Assembly (NCBI RefSeq): GCF_000208865.1 | Contig: NC_018394.1 | Coordinates: 1,757,635-1,821,634, forward strand | Direction of reading: 5' to 3' | DNA: 64,000 nucleotides | DNA from: Neospora caninum Liverpool | Lineage: Eukaryota > Apicomplexa > Conoidasida > Eucoccidiorida > Sarcocystidae | Shown: positions 45,315 through 56,521 of the stretch, piece by piece | How the letters are laid out: each line of letters begins with the position of its first letter | Position numbering within the stretch: the stretch's first letter is position 1 | The notes under the pieces: model-generated | The model's database searches: none | Told to the model about the DNA's origin: nothing | Seen by the model: only the letters and a program-made list of their open reading frames with translations | Program-made: the position numbers and the translations under genes

Positions 45315-48300
45315 CGTGGAGACAAGGGTGGCAACATACCTCGATTGAAAGCGAGTCGCTCTCTTGCGTGTATCAAGGGCTACGCAGAGAGAAAAATTTC
45401 AAACATTCTGGGGAAGTGCATGCATGCACCGAAAGGACAGATAGAGAGGTGTGCGCAAAAGGCTGAGTTTGTGGAGCCAAAAACTGTCTTTTCTGCCTGG
45501 ATCTTCATTTATCGACATGTCTTTCCTTCAGGTACCTCGTTGGACGAGGAGGCGTCAGAGAGATGTACAACGGTCTACCTCGTGGAGCGCCGCACGGACA
45601 TGCTTCCTTCGCTCTTGACTACGGATCTCTGCTCTCTTGTGTACGCCACATGCCCACTGGGAAGGCATGCTTTACTGGGGTTTCCAATTCCGCTTCTACA
45701 CGGACACAAAAACACGCGTTTTTCTGGCGGCCTATATCTCGACTTGGATCAATGAGCATATCATTTGGTGTGTGTGTACGTGTTATGAAGAACTGCTTGG
45801 TCGATCACTGTCTCTAACGACGGATGAGTATCGTTTCATGTGAAGAAATGCGGCACACCTTTTTGGTGTGTATTGTGCCTGCTCAAGACTCCCGAGCAGC
45901 GTAGAGACGTGAGCCTGTTTTTCGTTGAGCAGCAGCGTTTCGGTCATGGCCCCTGCGTTTGTCTGTGTTTGCCGGTTTTTGCCTTTTTGGTGTCAGTGGT
46001 GACCAAGATCGCCTGGCGTTCTCGGTGCTGTGGGAAATGACACCAGAAGGAGATATTCTCTCTTCTTCTTTCCACAAGACTTTCATCCACTCACGAGCTG
46101 CCCTGACCTATGCAGAGGCGCAAAACATGATTGACGACCCCAGCGATAAGTAAGGAGCAGAAAGCCGTTTTCGCTTCCTGGAAAATCGGCTGACAAAGGA
46201 AGGCCGGTTGGCGACGAGAACTCAAGGGATGCGCCTGAGTCTCACAGTGCCTTCTAAATCTCCATAGACGACACTCTCATTCCTGCGCTACTCACCTTTC
46301 CATGTACCTTTGCATACGAATTTATCTTCATGTGTATATATACACACAAAAGATGCACGTGTATGGTGTGTATGCCTCTATCCCCGTTATCCCCGTTTCA
46401 TGTGCGTGCACCATCCATGGCCAATTTCCTACTTGTGACATGCATCTGCGAGTGTCCGTACTCCCGAAGGCAGAACCCACCGAAGTAGAGAAAATAGGCT
46501 GTTTTCCTCGATGAGAGGCTAGAGGGGGACAGGCTGGCGTTCTCGTTCCTGTCGGGTTCCTCGTTTCTCGTTTTTCTCGCGCCTCTCCAAGTTTCGTCTG
46601 TGTGCGCGTTCTCAGCTTCCCGCTGCTATCCGCCTCTTTGTTGTCTGTATCTCATAACTGGAGTCCTACAATCCGTCTCCTAAGTCTCCTATAATTTGTC
46701 TCTGTGTATGCGATTTGAGCTGGACCAATGTAAACATACACAGTCACCGAATATAACGGTATGTTCCTGGATCCCGCTGTCGGCCGCAATTTTTTCGCTT
46801 CCTGAGAAACGACCGCGGGTGCGCACTCAACGCGGCAGCGGTCTCCATTCGCTGTCTTTTTCCCGTCTTTTGTCCTGCGGTCGCTGTCTCCTTTCCTTTA
46901 GGTCGGAGCTGGCTGAGAATCTGCGCCGCCTTCTCGCCGTCTCGAAGGTGATTCGCCGCAAACGCATGGAGGCTGGTGCACTCCAGCTCGCGTCCCCAGA
47001 TGTGCAGATTATTCGGGACACGTTGAAGGACAACCGCGACGCGAAAGCGAGGACTCTGTCCGACCCAACGGACCCGCCGGCGAAAAAGGAAGACGAAGTC
47101 GCAAAGAGGCGACAAGAACGGGGCGGAGAGCGGAAAGAAAAGGAACCGAAGCAGGAAGGCGAGTGGTACGGCGAAGAAGTCGTGCAGGAAGAGGCCTCGG
47201 ACATCGCGCTGTACCAGGCGAGAGAAACGAACCGGATGGTGAGGAGCGGCGCAGAGGCAGGCGGCGAGGAGGCGAGATGTCTTTTCGTCGCTCGCCCATT
47301 TCGCAGGCTCCACTGGGCCAATGTCAAAGCGCGGACTCACAGACACCGGCTTTTGGGCATCTGCAAAGGAGAGGCGCTGCACTCAACCGCTGTTTCTGCA
47401 TTCTGCCATGACGATGACACCGTCACCAACGGCCCTACCCCCCCTGCACACTCGAGGGTAGTACCTCTCAACGTAGCAAGTGCGACTGTCTGATGTTTTG
47501 TCTCAGGTCGAAGATTTCATGCTGCTGGCCAACACCACTGTCGCGGAGAAGATTGTCGAGTACTTCCCGTCAGCCAGTCTCTTGCGGAGACACCCTGACC
47601 CGAAGGAGAAGCAACTGGAGGCGCTCAAGGAGCTACTGAGATCCCGGGGCATCGAGAATTTCGAGTAGGCGCTGAGAAGGCTGCGACTTGGAGAATCGGT
47701 GCCAAACCAGGAAACTCTGTTCAGAACACCTCGTGTATTTACGCAGATTTGTCTTGTGCAGCGCATGCAAGTCCGGCGTCACGGAGGTGGCGTCGGTCTT
47801 CCCTTTTTCTGAGAGACAACAACAACATACCTGTACCTGAGGGCACCAAAACGTTTCGCTTCGTTTATACCTGCGCCCGTGTGAATAGCGACATTGGCTG
47901 GGATGTCGCGCGCGTGGGGAACAAGACAAGAGAGCATTCGGGAGCGCCAAGCTGTTCCGTAGGGGCCGTGTACGTGGTCGAGTTTTGTTTCCAGTGTATA
48001 TGCGGAAAGGCCTGCGCCAGTCGGCAGGTTCCTCGCGTTTCCACCAGGAGCGAATGCGGCGCTTCCCTTTCTTTCCGTGCGTGCTTTTTCCAAGGTTCTC
48101 CTCTTCAAAGCGGCTAGCGGCTTCACTGAATGCCGTGGCGAAGGCCGCGCCCGAACTGGATTTCCTCGTGCGCATTTTGACGACGAGGTGCATGAACCAG
48201 GTGAGGATTCGCGGCCTTTTCTGAGCGGCAAAGGAGTCCGTTTTTCTTCGGACACCTGCCGGATTCGTCCTCGGCTCAATCACGCAGACGTCGAGTCGGA

Positions 48301-49997
48301 ATCGTTCCGGTGTCAGTTCCCGGTTTCGTGGATCGTGTGGTTTCAGATTCTGTGGTTCTCTCTCGCCGTTCTGGCGCCTTCTCATCTGGAGCTCAAAATG
48401 GCGAGCTCCCGTGTTTTTTTGCGGAGAATCTCTTGTCTGTGTTCCTTTTCGTCTGTTCTCCCAAGTTCCCAAGCGGCCTTGAAGAACGGACTGCCCGCCA
48501 GCGGTCCCTGGTCGTAGTGGCGTTGCCTGTCATTTTTCTATGCGCTTCTTCTGGTGCGTTTCCCAGGCCGTCTACTTCAGCTCCGGGGACATCCTTTCCA
48601 ATGCTCAGTCCTCGAAGCCTTCTCTTCCTGCGTCTCTCTCGTCGGCATCGTCTTCGCTCGATGTTAGTCCGTATTTCCATCACTACGGGCTCGCAGCGCC
48701 GCTCTACACCCATTTTACTTCGCCGATTCGAAGATACGCCGACGTCGTCGTCCACCGGATGCTGGCCGCAGCTATAGGCATAGCAGAGGTGCCGCACGTG
48801 TGTCGAAATAAACAAAGGGTACGTGGAAACCGTTTTTGCCAAGAGCAGGAGATCGATGAGACCGTTCTCTCGCCGGGTGCAACCCAAACAGATGCGAGGA
48901 AGGTCCGAAAGCCCTTTTCGCTCGCATGCAGTTGCTCGTGTCTGAAGCCATTGAAGCAATGCAAAAACTGCCGTGCACAGGCCCGCAGACAGCCGCTGGT
49001 TGGAGCAGCATCAATCGGTCTGTGACGCACTCTGGCAGCCTTAGAAACCTGCGTCTGTACGCTCTGTCTTCCCCCGTGTTCATTGACCTGTCTGCGTGGT
49101 TTTCTCTGTATTTCTGTCGAGAGGAGGGCAAAAAGCTCCTGGCATCTGCCCGGCCGTTCTCTCCGACTATAAACCGCTCAGATCTACGCGCCTGCGTGCA
49201 GGCAGACAATCTTTCCTTTGGCAATCTGTATATCGTTGCATGTAGCGCGTCCGGGGGCGTGGAACTGTCCAGTCCTGTGGTTGAGTTTTAGCTTCTGTCT
49301 TGACTGCTCCGTAGCGTGCTTGCCTCTTGCTTTTCGCGCCGGGAAAAAGGGAGACGGGATAGAGAGAAGGAAGAGAACGCCGAATCCTGCTTGAAAGGCC
49401 AGGGGAAGAACCACCCAGGCGAAAGCTGACGCTTGCCTATCGGGCCAACGGGGAGTTGTGCAGTTCCGCGCTGTGTCGGCTTTTTGTGACGCGCGGGATG
49501 CCTTCAGCTGTCGCAACAGTGCGAACTGCTGAACGTGAAGCATCGGAATGCACAGGTTGCTGGCCGCAACAGCGTCCAGTACCATGTGTACATGTATTTC
49601 AAGAACAAGGGAGCGAAAGAAGCCATCGGTACAGTGACCAAGGTCAAAAAGAACGGCGCTATGGTGTACATCCACAAGTACGGCCTTGAAGGTGAGCGAC
49701 GTCAGTTCCATCTGTCCACGTGGGTCGTGGAAGAACGAAACGAATGACGCTTGCGGTAGAGAATTTAGTGCGAATAGGGCCACGCGTCGGGAATTTGAAA
49801 TGCTGGAAGCCCGATGGAAATGCGATTTACCCACACTTGTAGATGCTAGCTGGAGAAGAACACAACGCGTTCTCTGGCTGCAGAAAACACCATACGGCGC
49901 ACTCACTCTCCCGCTTTCGTTCCAGTGGGATCTCGGGGTGCAGGTGCGGCTCTCTACGGCCATGACTGCATTGACTGTTGAACCGTTTCCGATCGTC

Positions 49998-50030
<33 letters not shown>

Positions 50031-50731
50031 TTGCGTTTCCATCTCGAAAGGGGAATCCGTGATTTGCACATCCTAGTAAGGACGGCTGGTGTCAAAAGCC
50101 ACGCAGGAGGGGAGGGGACAAGAGGGGGCATGGATAGGCACGTGCATCCGTGCGGATGTGCTCCGCCCTGTGGGTGTCTTGCTGAAGGTGAATCGATGTG
50201 TGCTGTTTTCTGTGGACTGCAGGAATTGTATTTTTCAACGAGCGGGAGTATGCATTCGACGCCGACAAACAGCACTTGGTGAATCGCTCTTCGGGCGACA
50301 CCACCAAGATTTTCGATGCTCTCCTCGTACGGATCGAGGCAGAACACTCAAATGACTTCAGGTAGGCCCAGCCCATTGCAGTGGTCTCTTGAAGACCTCC
50401 GCGAGAATTTCAGTTCCCCACTGTTTACCGCCTGCAGCGCAAAAGTTCCAGCTGTGGCGTTTGGTCCTCAGTGGGGGCCGGAGCGCAAGAGCCGGCTGCA
50501 GCACTGGGTCACACTGCGCAAAGAATCGTAGCTGTTGACGACCTCTGCACTGTACCTCATGCAGGGTAAAGCGTGGGCCTTCACCGCAATCTGTGCGTGG
50601 ACAGCGTCGTTGTTGTATTATAATTGCGCCCACTTTTCTTCTATCCCTCTTCTGTCTGACACGTTTGCGCTCCCAGGCCATCGGTGGCGATGAAGCTGAT
50701 TCGGAAGGCGACTGACCAAGAGCGCGAGTAG
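37441..50731 (+). CDS. DIS3: Exosome exoribonuclease/endonuclease DIS3 (Rrp44)
   Basis: Twenty-two exons: 37441-37747, 38154-38278, 38813-38920, 39256-39343, 39490-39638, 40354-40455, 40838-41075, 41327-41728, 42117-42196, 42974-43054, 43663-43735, 44045-44244, 44985-45027, 45532-45640, 45997-46149, 46902-47238, 47507-47664, 48095-48200, 48567-48818, 49508-49691, 50223-50361, 50677-50731. They total 3,489 nt (1,162 residues). Order: CR3 cysteine motif ([12 protein letters not shown]), PIN domain, two cold-shock domains, RNB domain, S1 domain. It degrades RNA 3' to 5' as the catalytic subunit of the exosome, and the PIN domain cuts internally. Acidic low-complexity inserts (exons 7, 8, 16) lengthen it beyond the usual ~950-1,000 residues. 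Start choice: ATG 37441, with ATG 37561 an equally possible start that keeps CR3. Confidence 0.93.
38154..40455 (+). other. DIS3 exons 2-6: PIN endonuclease domain
   Basis: Residues ~103-293. The four acidic positions of DIS3 PIN domains can be matched: Asp in [14 protein letters not shown], Glu in SSVLQEVRRK, Asp in [16 protein letters not shown] and Asp in VTILTDEKK. The segment ends with [10 protein letters not shown], as in other DIS3 proteins. Endonuclease activity is therefore probably retained. Confidence 0.8.
43304..43340 (+). repeat. TA microsatellite (DIS3 intron 10)
   Basis: An uninterrupted run of about 18 TA units. Confidence 0.9.
43736..44044 (+). other. DIS3 intron 11 with a non-canonical GC donor
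   Basis: Exon 11 ends ...GAGCAAG and the intron begins GCAAGA rather than GT. The acceptor is TTCCTTCGCAG. Splicing here gives [11 protein letters not shown], which fits the DIS3 family in phase. No GT donor nearby preserves the frame. The intron also holds a purine-rich tandem repeat. Confidence 0.75.
43806..43905 (+). repeat. 15-base purine tandem repeat in DIS3 intron 11
   Basis: About six copies of a GGGAGGAGAGAGAMA-type unit (M is A or C) lie in tandem inside the GC-donor intron. Confidence 0.8.
45282..45312 (+). repeat. TA microsatellite (DIS3 intron 13)
   Basis: About 15 uninterrupted TA units between exon 13 and exon 14. Confidence 0.9.
45416..45429. promoter_or_regulatory. GTGCATGCATGCAC palindrome inside DIS3 intron 13
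   Basis: A perfect 14-base palindrome made of overlapping TGCATGCA units. The same motif in promoters is a known AP2-type site. Within an intron it may be non-functional. Confidence 0.25.
46696..46770 (+). repeat. dispersed repeat, copy 1 (DIS3 intron 15)
   Basis: About 70 bases that align without large gaps to 55035-55110. The first 36 bases match at 27 positions by eye. The last part shares the exact 14-mer AATATAACGGTATG (46750-46763) after a shared ACCAATGT. The origin is unknown. Confidence 0.55.
49508..50361 (+). other. DIS3 exons 20-21: S1 RNA-binding domain
   Basis: [20 protein letters not shown] is followed by [20 protein letters not shown], an S1-type RNA-binding strand pair at the place expected in DIS3. 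The tail ends with [18 protein letters not shown] in exon 22. Confidence 0.85.
49999..50030 (+). repeat. TA microsatellite (DIS3 intron 20)
   Basis: TATATAT followed by about 13 TA units in the intron before exon 21. Confidence 0.9.
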
Positions 50732-52715
50732 ACGCGAATCGAAAGACGTTCGCTGTGCAAGCGATACAGAAGAAAGACCCTTGCTCGTGTGCTTCGTGGA
50801 CGTCCTTTTGTCAGGACACATCTCTTTTTCTCTTTTTCTGTAGCTTTTCAACTTATCTCTGGTCTTTAGCTCTCACACCTGGTTTCTCATTGTTTCGTCA
50901 AATGCCTTTGGAGTGAAACTCCACTTTTTTCTTTTCGGCCGTTTACGTTTGTGAGGGAAGTCTCCATTTTATGCGGTTTCTTCGATTTTCCTATATGGAT
51001 ATTTGCTACGGTGACAACGGCTCATCAGTGGCTCTGCGCGGTAAGAGCAACCGCTCAAGATGTGTTCTGTTTGCAAAGGCAAGGTCCTCTGCTATTCGAA
51101 CAGTGTCTAGGTTTCACCGCCGCAGGTGGAATGCCGGTGCATTTTTCCTGCTTGGTTTACGGCTTACTACAGGATAAGAACTGAAGATAGTTCGACTGAA
51201 ACTCACCTAGGTAGAGAGTAGTGTGGCTCCCATAGGTGAGGGAGATAGTGTTTATTCTACCTGCATTATCGTTGCTCTTAGGAAGGTTTAAAGTTTAACT
51301 TCAACTCAGCACCGAGTTCGCTTCCAAACCTCAAATCTGGGAGTTTTCTGCCATTCTACAAAATTCAGTTTGCAGAGAGTCTTCTTTCAGGAGAACGTTC
51401 ACTAGAGTATGAGAAAATATGTGAGTCCTTCCCTGAGAGACGGAACCGTGCATTGCCTCCATGCATGCTATGCAACTGGGCGAAGAGACGTATGCCTCAC
51501 AAGTGGGCAATGGGAGGCCGTTCGCTCTCCCTGGCATAAATACGACAAGTTCCGCGCAGTAGCTTGCAATATGTTACGCTCAGCACCTCATATTCCCATG
51601 TGGAAAAGCTGGCCAGTGAAAACCCCTTTTGCATCTCGAAGCTAGGTTGGAGGATTCAAGAATGAGCGGCGCCTCGCGACCCACGCCTCGCACCACGCTT
51701 AGCTCCCGGAGGCTCAGTAGAAACAAAGCCAAACATGACACAGAGCTTATCGCTGCATCTGTAGGCTTTGTTTCGTTTTGTCGTCGATACTTGAGGGGCA
51801 AACCCTTCGAGCCTTCCTTACTTCGTGCACCACACAGTCTGCCTTAATCGACAACCCAGGGATGCGGAGAAATGCGTTTCCGGTCTGGGATACGAAAGCA
51901 ATTGGGGCAACTTCCGATCTCTTGCCCCACAGACAGAAAAACTCTTACTGGTGCCACCTCTGGGAAAAACCACAAGTTAGTGGGAACACGCCGCTGGGCG
52001 CCCAGTACTACAGATACAGATGATTACGGTAGAAACCAGCAGTTTGGCCTCACGCTCGCCTTGCGGAACACCAGTTCCTTTTGTTCGACCTTCCCCATTT
52101 CCGTCATTTCCCTAGTTCAGGACCATGTATGAGGCTAATTATTTGCCGGTACAGGCTGCTTAATAGGAAGACTCCGCCCCTTTATGGTGAGCATGTGGTA
52201 TACGCGTGGAGTCGGTTAGAAGAACAGAAAACATAGAGTTTGCAAACATGAAACTGGCTGAGGAACAACTCCTCTGTGACCAGTGCCAGCGCCGTCACAT
52301 TCAGTCGGTCGTTGTTTCTCACTCCTTGTGTGTTCTTTCTTTGCTGAGTGCATGCCTCTTCGCGAGGGTTTGCTCAGCAAAGCAAATGGATGCCACCCTC
52401 ACGCCCCTGTTTCATCGTTGCACAGCCTAGATACTTGTCCCTTTCCCCTACGCAATAAATCCAAACTGGTTAGTAACCGGAAGACGTTTCCTCATATCTT
52501 CTCTGGTTGTTTTGACACCGGGAGAAGCTATCACCGATCCCGATGCAGATGCAGACGACCATCGTCCGCATACCAACAAAACGGTACGTTGGTACCTGCC
52601 TCCTTTCACCTTTTCAGAGCCTTCAGGCACACACTGGGATTACGCAACATGAACAGGCTCGTTTTTCTTCTTCCGCGTGCCGCCCGCTGGTATTTTCCAT
52701 CTCGAATCTGCCTGC
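50732..52715. other. intergenic region after DIS3
   Basis: This holds the DIS3 3' flank and then sequence of more even base composition than the rest of the window, lacking long pyrimidine tracts. No frame has a recognisable product. It also contains the 3' flank of the minus-strand ORF at 52716-53387. Confidence 0.4.
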
Positions 52716-53387
52716 TTAGTTCGAGCGAAATATCAGCTCCTTCTGCAGCAAAGCCATTACTTCTGGTTCCGGTCGATACCTGGTTGGCGGGCGGTTCTTC
52801 GATAGCATGAATTTCCTATACTTGAGCCACGCGGCTCGCCTGCTGCTGTCGCTCTGCCCCTCTCGCCACTTTTGTAGTAAAGTGACACGCGTGTCTTCGT
52901 CAGCCTCCGCCCACTCTCGAGCTTCAGACGAAGTCAAGGGTCTCGCACTGGACATCGTCAGCGAAGATGCAGCCATTCCCATCCTTGGCAACAACACCCA
53001 CAGAGTATCCATCATGTGTAAGACCAGAGTTCTTGGGAGGGGGGTTCTTCCTGGAGCGCCGTCGTCAGCATTGAGTTCCTGTGACGCTTCAAAATCGGTG
53101 TGTGCATCCGTTGGGGCGGCCGCTGAATCCGATGCGGATGAAGGTGCCTGCACACCAAAGAGCGTAGATGGTCCATTTCCCTTCGTGTGAATAGGTTTGA
53201 ATAGGTCCAGCGACAGTTGCAGCGGTGTGAGGTTGTCTTCTTGGCTTGTGAACGACGGCGCTCCAGTTGCATCGACGAGCGGGGGAAAGCGGGCATTGGG
53301 CGTTCCCTGGATGGCGGGTGAGAAAACTAGCGAAGAGAGTGCCAGGCCAACAGGTGCCACGAGCAGCACTATCTTGTCGATTCTCAT
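52716..53387 (-). CDS. Hypothetical secreted protein, single exon, 223 residues
   Basis: A complete minus-strand ORF starts at an ATG at 53387 and ends at TAA 52718-52716. I do not recognise the protein. The N-terminus MRIDKIVLLVAPVGLALSSL is a typical signal peptide: a basic start and a hydrophobic core, with cleavage likely near residues 25-28. The middle is Ala/Ser/Asp-rich. A moderately hydrophobic stretch (DTLWVLLPRMGMAASSL) is too polar for a clear membrane span. The C-terminal third is charged and helical in look (TLLQKWREGQSDSSRRAAWL). No TEXEL-like RRLAE site is visible. It sits alone in a 6.6-kb gap between two plus-strand genes. Small secreted single-exon proteins of this type are common in coccidia, including dense-granule proteins, but nothing here proves that destination. 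No introns are needed. Confidence 0.5.
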   Translation of the reverse strand: MRIDKIVLLVAPVGLALSSLVFSPAIQGTPNARFPPLVDATGAPSFTSQEDNLTPLQLSLDLFKPIHTKGNGPSTLFGVQAPSSASDSAAAPTDAHTDFEASQELNADDGAPGRTPLPRTLVLHMMDTLWVLLPRMGMAASSLTMSSARPLTSSEAREWAEADEDTRVTLLQKWREGQSDSSRRAAWLKYRKFMLSKNRPPTRYRPEPEVMALLQKELIFRSN

Positions 53388-55034
53388 TTTGGTGTATGGA
53401 AACTGGTGACGCCTCTTGCTGAGAGTTCGAGCCTGCCTTTTTCTTTTAAAAACCTTGACAACTCAGGCACGCGATATCAAAGTATGCTGAGTGATCAAAT
53501 GCGAATTCCGGTGTCTGTCTAGGGGGCTGAGAAGGTACATGCTACTTGGTAAGCTGGAACTGCATACGGAAGAGTCAGTGTGTGGGGCGCGAAGACATTG
53601 CTTGAAACCCCCGCCAGAGATGGACGTGTCCTGTGAGCGCCAGTCAGAGCTGCTTTGCTCGCTGTCCCAGCTCATGGCGTGCTGTTTTAGTTGCCAATGA
53701 CTGCTCCCGCCGCACCGGTCACTAAAACTATTACACTATTGTGGGCGTAACAGTCATCGTACCATATCAAACGTTGAATCAGTTCAAGGCGCTGATGGTT
53801 GCACCCCTCACCTGGTCGTAAACATGCCGTAATGACTGCCTGACCGGTGAATCGCTTTAGTCATTTGCCATAGGGGGCTCGACTTTGAGACCACATGGAC
53901 CGCTTCATTCTACCAATCTTCGCTTACAGCTTGGTGACCAGTCCACCAGATTTATGATGTGTAATACCCTACACGTGATGTGAAGCAATGCCAGTCACGT
54001 AGCGTAATTATTGCGTACGTACTGGGGTCCTGCAGCCCGTCTGGGGCGATGAATTTAGATTTACTGTCTCCGTGTCTGGACTTCACTGCCAGCAGCAGAT
54101 TTCGCCATTAGGAAAGAAGTCGTTCCAAATAGGTTGTGCAAAGCGTGATGTTTCCGCCTGTAACACGACAACTCACAAAAGCAGTTGGTGTGCGCCACCC
54201 ATCTCGTCAGCGGCCGCTGATGGATGACTACGGACTTGGCCACGTGTGTCGTTGCGTCTCACCACACGCATGATTTGTGGCATTGGCTTCGTAACAGACC
54301 ATGTCATGTTGTTATACGTGTATAACGGGAAGTGGCCACACACGCCATTGCAAACCTTAATATAAATATCTCGTATCTTCGCATGCCGATGATCGCTGTC
54401 AGCCAGACTCTTAGCCGGCACGCCACCGGGACAAAACAACTCCCTTTCCCAGTAATAGTCTGCATCACGGCATTCCGCGAGTCGTAGACAGTGAACTGTC
54501 ATGAAACGAAATTAACCACACCGCTCGACAACACCGTTATTTTTAGTATCCACCGGCGCCTCTGCGTGGTACGCGTCCACGCACTCCACCAGTAGGTGTT
54601 TCCGTTGCGGTTGACACTTTTTGTTGCATTCGAAGTCATGCTCTGACGCGCTTAGGACCCGTCTCGAAGGACGGGGACAAGCTAGAACATCTCTATTCTG
54701 ATTACCTGTTCTCCCAGAGAAAACGGAAGACGAGCAGCAAACCACGAAAATGTGACCGGCTCTTACGGGGGCGAGGTAATAGAAATTGAATGAATGAGTG
54801 TTACCGTCCTGAAAATCTTTGCTAGTAAAGAAGTACGCAGATCAAGATGCCTGAAGCTTCTTTTTTCACGCTCGCCAGTTAAATGGAACTGGTGGCCCAT
54901 AGACGAATAAGGAATGATTCCATCTACGACCGTGTCAAATAAAAAGCCCTTATGTGGTGACCGACAGTGTAAAAGGGACGTGACTATCAGCAGTATGAGG
55001 ATCGGGAAGGCCTGACAGTGAGACCCTGCGCCCC

Positions 55035-55110
55035 TTGTCTCTCTTTATTCGTTATGAGTCATACCAATGTGAAAACACATAAGTTCATCCAATATAACGG
55101 TATGCTTCAC
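55035..55110 (+). repeat. dispersed repeat, copy 2 (intergenic)
   Basis: The partner of 46696-46770: TTGTCTCT at the start, ACCAATGT in the middle and AATATAACGGTATG at 55091-55104. A weaker relative of the end (AATATAACTGTATG) is at 63722-63735. Confidence 0.55.
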
Positions 55111-55966
55111 CTTCTGATGCATTTTTCGAGGCCGGAACAGTAATGCGGCACTGATCGCGACAACCTCGTTTTAAAAAGTCGATTTTTTCCTCTTAAACTG
55201 AAGTTGGAAAGCCTCACAGGCTTCGGGGGAGGATTGGGGGGCCGCAGAATGCCACTGGGTTTTGTTCGTCTTCTCAGCAATGTAAGCGGGAGCCAGTGAT
55301 GCTAACTGGGCCTTCCATGTATTCAAGTAGAAATGGTCACTGCACATGCACATGTAAATGACAGACTACAGGAAGCCGGACACTCGTCATCGTCGACTGG
55401 AACTCCTCACGGTGTTTCGCTGCACCGCTTGCAGTCATCCTGTCAGCGAAGAATTCCTTCTCTGTATTACAAATGGATCGCCACTTTCTATGGGCGCTCT
55501 GATGCTGAGGAAAAATCAGGGGCTACATGCATCATCTGAAGCGGCTCTTACTTGCCTTTTCCAGCTTGCTACTTCGTTCTCTATCCTTTTATTCATGTGC
55601 CGATATTTGCCTTTCCAAGGTTATCGCTTTCTTCAGCTCTGGTGGATGCAGGTGTCCATCTTCCTGGATATCCTCGGAAGCTTCTCTATATTTATGTGTT
55701 GCTCCCCCTTGGCATTTGCTGATCTACTGCATGCAGGCACAGGAAGCGATCAGACCTGGCAAGAGGTGAAAAAGCCTCGGGGCAACTCGTCTGAGGCCAG
55801 GTACGACTCCGCGGTACACACCCCCTAATAATGACGCCGCCGACCCACGGCACAGCATCGAATACCATCTACGCATTCTCTGGACCCTTTCCACCGTTGC
55901 TGCGACTGCAGTCTCTCCCATACTATTGCAGCTGAGAGCTGCAAGAGGCTTCCCGTTGTCGGAGCT

Positions 55967-56521
55967 TTAGGACTCACGCTGTGTAGTCTGGGGAGCAACA
56001 CGAGCAGCGAACAGTTCCTGTTCTAAGCGAAACTTGGCGATTGCTTCTGCAGCTGACCGGTGCATCCAAAGAAAGCTTACATCCGATGAACGACGAGTGA
56101 GGAAAAGATGGATGCCATCTCTCCTGGCAGGAATAACACCCTGCGTTGTGCGATACAAACTTCTTCCTGAGGGACAGGAAAAGGGGAACGTTTTCGCGAG
56201 CGTTCTGTTGGCCCCCTCCCGCAGCACATCTGCAGACAAGCGGCGACTCGACCCGACTAGACAAAATGCCATCTGTTCTAGACTGACCGTTCGATAGCTA
56301 TTCCACTCTGCGCTAGCGACACTGTCGTGAGTCCTCAAACTTTTCTGGCGGCTTCCTGTCGGCGCCCCCTTGGCTGCATTGCGGGTATGCTGGGCAGTCT
56401 CCACTTCGAGTGTTGCATGAAGTGACCTAGCCACCGTCAACAGCTTTGCAACTTGCCAGCGTCTTCCGACGATCGGGTGCTCCAGGACGGTGAGACAAGT
56501 GGCTGCTGCTGTCGACGACAT
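55967..56521 (-). CDS. Weak candidate ORF, 184 residues, no recognised domain
   Basis: A minus-strand frame starts at an ATG at 56521 and ends at 55967. It is longer than expected by chance for this base composition. The product is basic and Ala/Ser/Arg-rich with no signal peptide, membrane span or family motif that I recognise. A good donor-like site (CAGC|GTGAGT) overlaps its last codons, so it might be one exon of a spliced gene, but no convincing next exon was found within a few hundred bases. It could equally be a chance ORF or a non-coding RNA locus. Confidence 0.2.
   Translation of the reverse strand: MSSTAAATCLTVLEHPIVGRRWQVAKLLTVARSLHATLEVETAQHTRNAAKGAPTGSRQKSLRTHDSVASAEWNSYRTVSLEQMAFCLVGSSRRLSADVLREGANRTLAKTFPFSCPSGRSLYRTTQGVIPARRDGIHLFLTRRSSDVSFLWMHRSAAEAIAKFRLEQELFAARVAPQTTQRES

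Larger units (their letters stand above)
44045..48818 (+). other. DIS3 exons 12-19: RNB exoribonuclease domain
   Basis: Residues ~585-1037. The metal-binding aspartate pattern D-x5-D-x-D-D is intact in [17 protein letters not shown] (exon 12). Then come [15 protein letters not shown] (exons 13-14), [84 protein letters not shown] and [20 protein letters not shown]. All key RNase II/R-family motifs are present in order. Confidence 0.93.
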
